Source of the DNA: an uncultured Clostridia bacterium
GTDB taxonomy: Bacteria; Bacillota; Clostridia; Peptostreptococcales; Anaerovoracaceae
Direction of reading: 5' to 3'
Length of the DNA stretch: 46,296 nt
NCBI GenBank assembly: GCA_944386595.1
Contig: CALXBQ010000004.1
Location: 1 to 46,296, forward strand
Each line of letters starts with the position of its first letter. Position 1 is the first letter of the stretch. Both the position numbers and the translations under genes were made by a program. Below the pieces are notes generated by a model. That model had not been told where the DNA came from. It saw only the letters and a program-made list of their open reading frames with translations, and searched no databases. Shown here piece by piece: positions 40,267 through 46,296 of this stretch.

Positions 40267-40767
40267 ATGAGTTTACTGAACCAGTGGCTTGACCTTATGG
40301 AAGGTCAGACGAAGGCGACCATCGACGAATTCTGGAAGGAGTATTCGGAGACGGAAACCAAAATCTACACTTACATCCTTTCGGACCACGAAAAGAAGCT
40401 GGAAGGAAAGTTCTCTGATCTCGTTGAGAAATTTGACTGCAATAAGATCATATTCATGGGATTCCTCGACGGCATCAACACCAGCCTTAAGAAGGAGCTG
40501 GATCTTAAGAAGATCACTGAGGACAGCGAAATAAGCCTTGACATCGACTTTGAGAAGCTCTACTTCAACATGCATAAGGCCGACGCCGATTATCTCTGGT
40601 CTATCCCTGAGTGGGACAAGGTTCTCCCGGTGGAAAGACGCGAGGAAATCTATAAGGAGTACAAGAAATCAAAGACTGTTCACGTAGAGAAGAAGCCGGG
40701 CAGAAATGACCCGTGTCCTTGCGGAAGCGGCCTTAAGTACAAGAAGTGCTGCGGAAAGAACGCATAA
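40267..40767 (+). CDS. SEC-C motif protein
   Basis: A 166-residue protein with a helical N-terminal region (about 1-130, acidic and Lys-rich) of unknown role and a C-terminal SEC-C zinc-binding tail, [15 protein letters not shown] (148-162), whose C150, C152, C161 and C162 bind zinc. This tail is shared with SecA, where it binds SecB and ribosomes. AGGAGG precedes the ATG. It is followed by a strong terminator. The specific function is unknown. Confidence 0.85.
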   Translation: MSLLNQWLDLMEGQTKATIDEFWKEYSETETKIYTYILSDHEKKLEGKFSDLVEKFDCNKIIFMGFLDGINTSLKKELDLKKITEDSEISLDIDFEKLYFNMHKADADYLWSIPEWDKVLPVERREEIYKEYKKSKTVHVEKKPGRNDPCPCGSGLKYKKCCGKNA

Positions 40768-40794
40768 ATCTTAATAAAACCATAGAACTTTTTT

Positions 40795-40820
40795 AATCCC
40801 GGATTCGTCCGGGATTTTTT
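40795..40820 (+). terminator. Terminator after the SEC-C gene
   Basis: AATCCCGGA (40795-40803) with TCCGGGATT (40808-40816), TTCG-type loop, T-tract to 40820. Confidence 0.93.
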
Positions 40821-40894
40821 CGTAAAGCGGTTGCCCGAAAGTCTTAAAACATATATTATAAGAGGAGCGGCCCGAGCCGCGAAAGGAGAAAATC

Positions 40895-41365
40895 ATGCCT
40901 CTTCACATAGTACTTGTAAATCCTGAAATCCCCCCTAACACGGGAAACATAGCGAGGACGTGCGCGGCAACGGACACATGCCTTCACCTGGTGAAGCCCC
41001 TGGGCTTTTCCATAGACGATAAGGCCCTTAAGCGGGCGGGCCTCGACTACTGGCCATACGTAAAGCTTACGGTTCACGAAAGCTTTGACGACTTTATGAG
41101 AGAATACGCCGGAGCCAGAATGTTTCTCGCCACCACAAAGGGTGCAAAGGCTTATACGGAGCCCGCATACAGGGACGGAGACATGTTCCTTTTCGGAAGG
41201 GAGACGGCGGGGCTCCCCAGAGACTTTATAGAAGAACACAAGGACTTTGCCATAAGGATTCCCATGAGCGAAAGCACCAGACTCAGATCCTTCAATCTGG
41301 CCAATTCCGCAAATATAGTCCTGTTTGAGGCCCTGAGGCAGCTGGGATTTCCGGGACTGAAATAG
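40895..41365 (+). CDS. trmL: tRNA (cytidine/uridine-34 2'-O)-methyltransferase
   Basis: A 156-residue SPOUT methyltransferase that methylates the wobble ribose of tRNA-Leu. It opens with HIVLVNPEIPPNTGNIARTC, has FGRETAGLP (about 100-108) and IPMSESTRLRSFNLANSANI (about 121-140), which form the knotted SAM site. Length is normal for TrmL. GAAAGGAG precedes the ATG. A single gene ahead of rpoN. Confidence 0.95.
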   Translation: MPLHIVLVNPEIPPNTGNIARTCAATDTCLHLVKPLGFSIDDKALKRAGLDYWPYVKLTVHESFDDFMREYAGARMFLATTKGAKAYTEPAYRDGDMFLFGRETAGLPRDFIEEHKDFAIRIPMSESTRLRSFNLANSANIVLFEALRQLGFPGLK

Positions 41366-41395
41366 CCAAAAATCAGTGGCATTTACTTTTTTATA

Positions 41396-41411
41396 TGGTA
41401 TAATATTTGCA
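41396..41411 (+). promoter_or_regulatory. Sigma-54-like -24/-12 element before rpoN
   Basis: TGGTATAATATTTGCA: the invariant GG (41397-41398) and GC (41409-41410) are 10 bases apart as in the TGGCAC-N5-TTGCA consensus. The same bases include a sigma-70 -10 (TATAAT at 41399-41404) that has no recognisable -35. Either may drive rpoN. Confidence 0.45.
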
Positions 41412-41450
41412 TAAGCATGTAACTAATTTGAAGCGTCAGAGGAGAGCTTT

Positions 41451-42815
41451 ATGAGATTAGGATATGAACTGACAATTGAACAGACTCAGAAGCTTTCGAT
41501 GACGCCGGAGCTTATACAGGCAATACAGATCCTGCAGTTTAACAGTCAGGAGCTTACCGACTACATTCAGAACGAACTTCTGGAAAATCCGGTGCTTGAA
41601 GCCGAGAAGCCGGATAACGGCGAGGAAATCGACATCAGGGAGAAGATTGCCGAATCCGATTACGAGCTTGAAACATACAGGCAGTGGGAAAGCTCGGCGG
41701 ACGATGACGATAACGACTACACCTACGAGCAGTACGTGTCGTTTAAATATACGCTCATAGACTACCTTCTGGGACAGCTGCAGTTTTCCAGCCTTAAGGG
41801 AAGATGCGCCGAGATAGGAAGGTATATGATAGAGGCCATAGACGATAACGGCTATCTTACCATGTCGGTGGAGGAGATTGCGGCGAACATGGACGCTTCC
41901 GCCGAAGACGTGGAAAAGGTTCTCGACGTGATCCAGACCTTCGACCCGCCGGGAGTAGGCGCGAGGAACCTCCGGGAATGTCTTGAGATTCAGCTTGCCG
42001 CTAAAGGGGAGCTTGACGAAGAGACGGAGTTTGTCATCGAGAATATGCTGGAGGATCTTGCGGAGAACAGGATTTCTCAGATAGCCAAGACCCTGGGAAT
42101 CAGGAACCAGGACGTGCAGGCCATAGCCGATAAGATAAGGAGCCTTGAGCCGAAGCCGGGCAGGCTTTACGATTCCGACGAAAATATTAAATACATAGTG
42201 CCTGACGTTTTTGTGGAGAAGATCGACGGCGAATACGTCGTTACGACCAACGACACCAGCATGCCGAGGCTTATGGTAAGCTCGTATTACAATAAGCTCA
42301 GCGCAGAGGCGGCTAACGATGAGGAGCTGAACAAGTACCTCAATAACCGCTTTAACGCCGCAGTGTGGCTTATTAAGAGCATTGAGCAGAGAAAGCAGAC
42401 CATATACAACGTGGCGACGGCCATAGTCAGATACCAGCAGGACTTTTTCGACTACGGCGAGAAGCACCTGAAGCCTCTGACCCTTAAGCAGATTGCCGAG
42501 GAGATTGGAATCCACGAATCCACCGTCAGCAGGTCCATAAACGGAAAATACATGCAGAGCCCGAGAGGGGTTTTTGAGCTGAAATACTTTTTCACCAGCG
42601 GAGTGGCCTCCGGAGACGGAACGGGAGTTTCCTCCAACAGCGTGAAGAGCTTCATAAAGGAAATCATCGACGGAGAGGATCCGAAGAAGCCTTACAGCGA
42701 CCAGGAGATGGCCGACATATTAAAGGCCAAGGGAATAGATATATCCAGAAGGACCGTGGCCAAGTACAGAGAGGGCATGCACATTCTGTCCTCGTCGAAG
42801 AGAAGACGCTTTTAG
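41451..42815 (+). CDS. rpoN: RNA polymerase sigma-54 factor
   Basis: A 454-residue alternative sigma factor that needs an ATPase activator to open promoters. Region I is Gln-rich (EQTQKLSMTPELIQAIQILQ, about 10-29), an acidic region II follows (about 50-95), then the core-binding domain, a helix-turn-helix (TLKQIAEEIGIHESTVSRSI, about 344-363) and the RpoN box SRRTVAKYRE at 432-441. Length is normal. AGAGGAGAG precedes the ATG. It lies directly upstream of the glycolytic gene gapA. Confidence 0.97.
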   Translation: MRLGYELTIEQTQKLSMTPELIQAIQILQFNSQELTDYIQNELLENPVLEAEKPDNGEEIDIREKIAESDYELETYRQWESSADDDDNDYTYEQYVSFKYTLIDYLLGQLQFSSLKGRCAEIGRYMIEAIDDNGYLTMSVEEIAANMDASAEDVEKVLDVIQTFDPPGVGARNLRECLEIQLAAKGELDEETEFVIENMLEDLAENRISQIAKTLGIRNQDVQAIADKIRSLEPKPGRLYDSDENIKYIVPDVFVEKIDGEYVVTTNDTSMPRLMVSSYYNKLSAEAANDEELNKYLNNRFNAAVWLIKSIEQRKQTIYNVATAIVRYQQDFFDYGEKHLKPLTLKQIAEEIGIHESTVSRSINGKYMQSPRGVFELKYFFTSGVASGDGTGVSSNSVKSFIKEIIDGEDPKKPYSDQEMADILKAKGIDISRRTVAKYREGMHILSSSKRRRF

Positions 42816-42856
42816 AGCGCGGGCTTTCACCCTTTGTCCGGATAAAATACGTTCTC

Positions 42857-42875
42857 AATGCCGGAACGCGGCATT
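42857..42875 (+). other. Small hairpin between rpoN and gapA
   Basis: AATGCCG (42857-42863) with CGGCATT (42869-42875), 5-base loop, followed by AT-rich sequence. May be a weak terminator or an mRNA processing/stability structure ahead of the highly expressed gap operon. Confidence 0.4.
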
Positions 42876-42922
42876 AAATAAATAATCAAACTTTAATCCA
42901 GAAAGAGATACGGAGGTTTAAA

Positions 42923-43942
42923 ATGGCAATTAAAGTTGGTATCAGCGGTTTTGGAAGAATCGCCAGAGTGGTAATCAGAGCGGCTATGGACATGCCTGAA
43001 ATCGAGATTGCAGGCATCAACGTGAGAAACGCAGATCTTGACTATCTCGTTTACATGCTGAAGTACGACACTACTTTTGGCAGATTTCCGAAAGAGCTCG
43101 GAAAGTATGACGAGGGACTTATCATCGACGGTAAGAAGGTTCCGGTATTCAGCGAGACCGAGGCCAAGAACATTCACTGGGACAAGTGCGGAGCAGAGTA
43201 TATCGTGGAGGCTACCGGCGCATATACGACTACCGAGAAGGCTATGGACCACATCAAGGCAGGAGCCAAGAAGGTTATCATATCCGCTCCGGCCAAGGAC
43301 AAGACCACGCCGACGTTTGTATACGGAGTAAACTCCGACGAGTACACTAAGGACATGGACGTGGTATCCAACGCATCATGCACCACCAACTGTCTGGCTC
43401 CTCTCTGCAAGGTTTTAGAGGATAACTTCGGAATCGAGCAGGGACTCATGTCCACCATTCATTCCGCAACCGCAAAGCAGAAGGTTGTAGACGCCAGATC
43501 CATGAAAGACTGGAGAACGGGAAGATCCGTATTCGGAAACGTTATTCCTTCTACCACAGGCGCGGCAAAGGCTGTAGGCCTTGTAATCCCGGCTCTCGCA
43601 GGAAAGATGACCGGTATTTCGTACAGAGTTCCTACCGCTGACGTTTCCGTAATCGACCTTAACGTCGTGCTTAAGACCTCGGCTTCCTACGACGCTATCT
43701 GCAGAGCAGTAAAGAAGGCTTCCGAGACTTACCTTCACGGCGTGATAGAATACGTTGACGACGAAGTGGTATCCGGAGATTTCGTAGGCGATCCCCACAC
43801 CTCCATCTTCGATGCAAGAGAGGGTATAGAGCTTAACGACAAATTCTTCAAGCTCATTGCGTTCTACGATAACGAGTACGGATATTCCAGCAAGATCCTC
43901 GAGCTCATAAAGCACATGTACGAGGTTGATAACGCTAAATAG
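42923..43942 (+). CDS. gapA: Glyceraldehyde-3-phosphate dehydrogenase
   Basis: A 339-residue glycolytic enzyme oxidising GAP with NAD to 1,3-bisphosphoglycerate. The NAD-binding loop is GISGFGRIARVVIRAA near the start, the active-site Cys is C153 in NASCTTNCLAP, and YDNEYGYS near the C terminus is conserved. CGGAGG lies before the ATG. It leads the gapA-pgk-tpiA-secG order. The codon choice is biased to well-translated codons (GAC, AAG, CTC), as in highly expressed genes. Confidence 0.97.
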   Translation: MAIKVGISGFGRIARVVIRAAMDMPEIEIAGINVRNADLDYLVYMLKYDTTFGRFPKELGKYDEGLIIDGKKVPVFSETEAKNIHWDKCGAEYIVEATGAYTTTEKAMDHIKAGAKKVIISAPAKDKTTPTFVYGVNSDEYTKDMDVVSNASCTTNCLAPLCKVLEDNFGIEQGLMSTIHSATAKQKVVDARSMKDWRTGRSVFGNVIPSTTGAAKAVGLVIPALAGKMTGISYRVPTADVSVIDLNVVLKTSASYDAICRAVKKASETYLHGVIEYVDDEVVSGDFVGDPHTSIFDAREGIELNDKFFKLIAFYDNEYGYSSKILELIKHMYEVDNAK

Positions 43943-43954
43943 GAGATTCCGGCG

Positions 43955-45142
43955 ATGAAGAAAACAGTAAGAGATATAAGCTGGCAGGGCGTCCGCGCCC
44001 TCGTCCGCTGTGATTTTAACGTACCTTTGGACGGGGACGGGAAAATAACCGACGATACCAGAATCAGAGCGGCCCTTCCTACCATAGAGTACCTTGCCGA
44101 TAACGGCGCCAGGGTCATCATAATGTCCCACCTGGGAAGACCTAAAGGTGAACCTAAGCCTGAGTACAGCCTTAAGCCCGTTGCCGAAAGGCTTTCGGAG
44201 CTTATGGGAAAGCAGGTCGTTTTCGCCGCAAGTCCCGTTGTAGTGGACGACGGAGTAAGGGCGGAGGTCGCAGCGCTTAAGGACGGAGAAATCGCTCTCC
44301 TTGAGAACGTAAGATACAGAAAAGAAGAGACCGAAAACGGCAAAGAGTTTTCCAAAGAACTCGCTTCCTTAGGTGACGTTTTTGTCCAGGAGGCCTTCGG
44401 TACGGCTCACAGGGCTCATTCTTCAACGGCGGGAGTGGCGGAATTCCTTCCGGCCGTCTCAGGATTCCTTATCGAAAAAGAAGTGAAATTCCTGGGCGAT
44501 GCCGTTGAAAATCCTGAAAGACCTTTCGTTGCCATAATGGGCGGCGCCAAAGTAGGAGATAAGATTAAGGTCATCGAGAACCTGATGAAGAAAGTCGACA
44601 CTCTCATCATCGCAGGAGGCATGAGCTACACATTCTTTAAAGCCATGGGTCTTGAAATAGGAACGTCCATCCTGGACGAGGGAAGCATCGGTCTTGCGGG
44701 AGAACTTCTGGCAAAGGCTGAAAAGTCAGGAGTAAAGCTTCTCCTTCCTGTAGACGTGGTCTGCGCCGACGAATTTAAAAACGACGCAAAGACCGCAGTC
44801 GTGGACAGGGAAAACATTCCTGCCGATATGATGGGAATGGACATAGGACCTAAGACCGTTGAGCTCTTCGGAAAAGAGCTTAAGGCCGCGAAGACCGTGG
44901 TATGGAACGGCCCGGTGGGAGTGTTCGAGATGCCTGAGTTTGCCAAGGGCACCAGAGCCATCGCCGAGATTCTTGCGGATTCAGGTGCCGTTACCGTTAT
45001 AGGCGGAGGAGACTCCGCGGCGGCGGTAAAGGGCTTCGGTCTCGAGGATAAGATGACACATATTTCTACAGGCGGCGGAGCTTCCCTTGAGTTCCTCGAG
45101 GGAATAGAGCTTCCGGGCATTGCCGTGATTCAGGAGGCGTAG
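43955..45142 (+). CDS. pgk: Phosphoglycerate kinase
   Basis: A 395-residue kinase making ATP and 3-phosphoglycerate. The N-domain signature [12 protein letters not shown] is at about 15-26, [15 protein letters not shown] follows, and the nucleotide-binding C-domain has [12 protein letters not shown] and [12 protein letters not shown]. Twelve bases after gapA; tpiA begins 4 bases beyond its stop. Confidence 0.97.
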   Translation: MKKTVRDISWQGVRALVRCDFNVPLDGDGKITDDTRIRAALPTIEYLADNGARVIIMSHLGRPKGEPKPEYSLKPVAERLSELMGKQVVFAASPVVVDDGVRAEVAALKDGEIALLENVRYRKEETENGKEFSKELASLGDVFVQEAFGTAHRAHSSTAGVAEFLPAVSGFLIEKEVKFLGDAVENPERPFVAIMGGAKVGDKIKVIENLMKKVDTLIIAGGMSYTFFKAMGLEIGTSILDEGSIGLAGELLAKAEKSGVKLLLPVDVVCADEFKNDAKTAVVDRENIPADMMGMDIGPKTVELFGKELKAAKTVVWNGPVGVFEMPEFAKGTRAIAEILADSGAVTVIGGGDSAAAVKGFGLEDKMTHISTGGGASLEFLEGIELPGIAVIQEA

Positions 45143-45146
45143 CGAA

Positions 45147-45902
45147 ATGGGAATGAGAGTCCCTCTTATAGCCGGAAACTGGAAGATGTATAAGACCAGA
45201 AAGGAAGCGCTGGAATTTGCGAAGCGTTTCAAGGAGCTCTATCACGATACCGACATCAGAGCAGCCGTAATCGCTCCTTATACGCAGCTTGACGTTCTCG
45301 CAGGCGCATTTAAAGGCAGCGGAGTAGGCGTCGGAGCCCAGAATGTCCACTTTGAGGACGAAGGGGCTTTCACCGGCGAGATTTCCGTTCCGATGCTAAG
45401 GGAGCTGGGAGTGGATTACTGCATAGTGGGTCACTCCGAGAGAAGACAGTATTTCGGAGAAACCGATGAGACCGTAAACCTTAAGCTTAAGAAGCTTTTG
45501 AGAGAAAGCGATATAACGCCGATTCTCTGCGTTGGAGAGGTCCTTGCGGAAAGAGAAAAGGGCGTTCAGAACGAAGTGGTTTCCGGTCAGCTGAAAAAAG
45601 ACCTTGAAGGACTTACGGCGGAAGAAGCGGGAAGGCTCGTAATAGCGTATGAGCCCGTCTGGGCCATAGGCACGGGTAAGACGGCCACGCCGGAGCAGGC
45701 CGGGGAAATGTGCGCCATGATAAGAAACACGGTTTCCGAAATGTTCGATGAGGATACATGCGACAGAGTCATCATTCAGTACGGCGGCAGCGTAAAGCCC
45801 GAAAACGCCACTGAGATAATGAACATGGACGAGATAGACGGCGCTCTCGTAGGGGGAGCCAGCCTGGATCCGGAAAAATTCATGGACATAATCAATTTCT
45901 AA
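45147..45902 (+). CDS. tpiA: Triosephosphate isomerase
   Basis: A 251-residue TIM-barrel enzyme interconverting DHAP and GAP. The catalytic residues are K13 (AGNWKMYK), the His of CIVGHSERR and the Glu of AYEPVWAIGTG with the mobile lid that follows. Length is standard. It is the third gene of the glycolytic operon; gpmI and eno, often next in other clostridia, are not present before the window turns to secG. Confidence 0.97.
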   Translation: MGMRVPLIAGNWKMYKTRKEALEFAKRFKELYHDTDIRAAVIAPYTQLDVLAGAFKGSGVGVGAQNVHFEDEGAFTGEISVPMLRELGVDYCIVGHSERRQYFGETDETVNLKLKKLLRESDITPILCVGEVLAEREKGVQNEVVSGQLKKDLEGLTAEEAGRLVIAYEPVWAIGTGKTATPEQAGEMCAMIRNTVSEMFDEDTCDRVIIQYGGSVKPENATEIMNMDEIDGALVGGASLDPEKFMDIINF

Positions 45903-45920
45903 AAGGTAAAATGCATTTAA

Positions 45921-45969
45921 AGCCGCCGGGACGTCCGGGAAAAAATGCCCGAAAAGTGTTTAGGCGGCT
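45921..45969 (+). terminator. Stem-loop after tpiA
   Basis: AGCCGCC (45921-45927) pairs with GGCGGCT (45963-45969) around two small inner hairpins (GGACGTCC 45929-45936 and CGGG/CCCG). No clear T-tract, so termination is uncertain. Confidence 0.4.
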
Positions 45970-45973
45970 ACAT

Positions 45974-46002
45974 TTCACTTGATTTTCCACGGCGTATATG
46001 AT
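45974..46002 (+). promoter_or_regulatory. secG promoter candidate
   Basis: TTCACT at 45974-45979, 17 bases, TATGAT at 45997-46002. Confidence 0.5.
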
Positions 46003-46039
46003 AAAGTTTAATGGTTAGAATCTTAAAGGAGGGACGATA

Positions 46040-46270
46040 ATGCATACTGCTTTAATGGTTATCCTTGCTATAATAAGCGTGTTCCTTATAGCTACGGTTC
46101 TTCTCCAGCCGGGAAACAGCGACGGACTTTCCGGTTCCATCGCAGGCGGAGCTGAACAGCTTTTCGGAAAGAAGAAGAGCAGAGGATATGAAGCCATATT
46201 AAAGAAGATGACTGTAGTGGCAGCGATTCTGTTCATAGTTATTTCGCTGGCGCTGGTTGCTATTTCATAA
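46040..46270 (+). CDS. secG: Preprotein translocase subunit SecG
   Basis: A 76-residue small membrane subunit of the SecYEG channel. Two hydrophobic helices (about 4-22 and 54-75) flank a Gly/Ser-rich cytoplasmic loop with the family motif LLQPGNSDGLSGSIAGGAEQLFGKKKSRG. AAAGGAGGG precedes the ATG. secG near tpiA is common in Firmicutes. The window ends 26 bases after the stop. Confidence 0.93.
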   Translation: MHTALMVILAIISVFLIATVLLQPGNSDGLSGSIAGGAEQLFGKKKSRGYEAILKKMTVVAAILFIVISLALVAIS

Positions 46271-46296
46271 TACAGCTTTAATTTTTATTTTTAAAT

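Noticed and set aside
41457-42515. Minus-strand open frame of 352 codons over rpoN
   Set aside because: Shadow of rpoN; composition is Leu/Arg/Val-rich as expected for the antisense frame.

Overview
The window looks like a chromosomal segment of a low-to-mid GC anaerobic Firmicute, class Clostridia. Ribosome binding sites are strong GGAGG types, TTG starts are common, AGA/AGG and ATA codons are used freely, and the gene families are typical: CarD, DUF5685, DUF3793, EFR1-type ferredoxin, MtaB, an rpoN-gapA-pgk-tpiA-secG order and rpsT-lepA-hemW. A peptide- and amino-acid-fermenting relative of the Anaerovoracaceae/Family XIII group would fit, but that placement is a guess. The sporulation genes (gpr, spoIIP) often found between rpsT and lepA are not here.

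Layout. 1-3264: the end of an integrated element (MazF-type toxin, Tn916-like excisionase, tyrosine integrase) and a 1.1 kb AT-rich gene-poor gap. 3265-6243: small genes, among them an acetyltransferase and a divergent DUF3793-flavodoxin pair. Both sides have a near-identical palindromic operator just after a clear promoter, which suggests one shared metal-type repressor. 6547-12265: one long operon with an XRE-cupin regulator, the polyamine ABC transporter PotABCD, a DUF5685 protein and a J-domain protein; three related operator copies surround its promoter. 12483-14691: CarD, an alpha/beta hydrolase and a flavodoxin-ferredoxin fusion. 14958-18857: amino acid permease, N-acyl-D-amino-acid deacylase and a beta-lactamase-fold hydrolase without signal peptide, probably a D-amino-acid/acyl-peptide catabolic unit. 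18941-20794: HtpG on the minus strand under a perfect CIRCE operator. 20968-23351: MnmM-type tRNA methyltransferase, xanthine phosphoribosyltransferase and a convergent M20 amidohydrolase. 23469-28565: a membrane-anchored GH25 lysozyme, then metF, a short metH without the reactivation domain, and an EamA transporter.

28664-36794: rpsT, lepA, hemW, glpK, a membrane protein, rsmE, mtaB and a HIT hydrolase. In many clostridia hrcA-grpE-dnaK-dnaJ-prmA lies between hemW and rsmE; here glpK and a membrane protein take that place. 36974-37577: six tRNA genes (Met, Val, Asp, His, Cys, Gln) with their own promoter and terminator. 37755-38002: a striking array of five ~52-bp tandem units, each able to form a hairpin, behind a -10-like element; I recognise no known family. 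38147-38904: two fused gene remnants. 39232-40767: homoserine dehydrogenase without an ACT domain and a SEC-C protein. 40895-46270: trmL, rpoN (with a sigma-54-like promoter in front), then gapA, pgk, tpiA and secG.

The most unusual items are the hairpin array, the shared palindromic operators, the in-frame insertion in MtaB, the rearranged heat-shock locus and the nested palindrome in front of hom.
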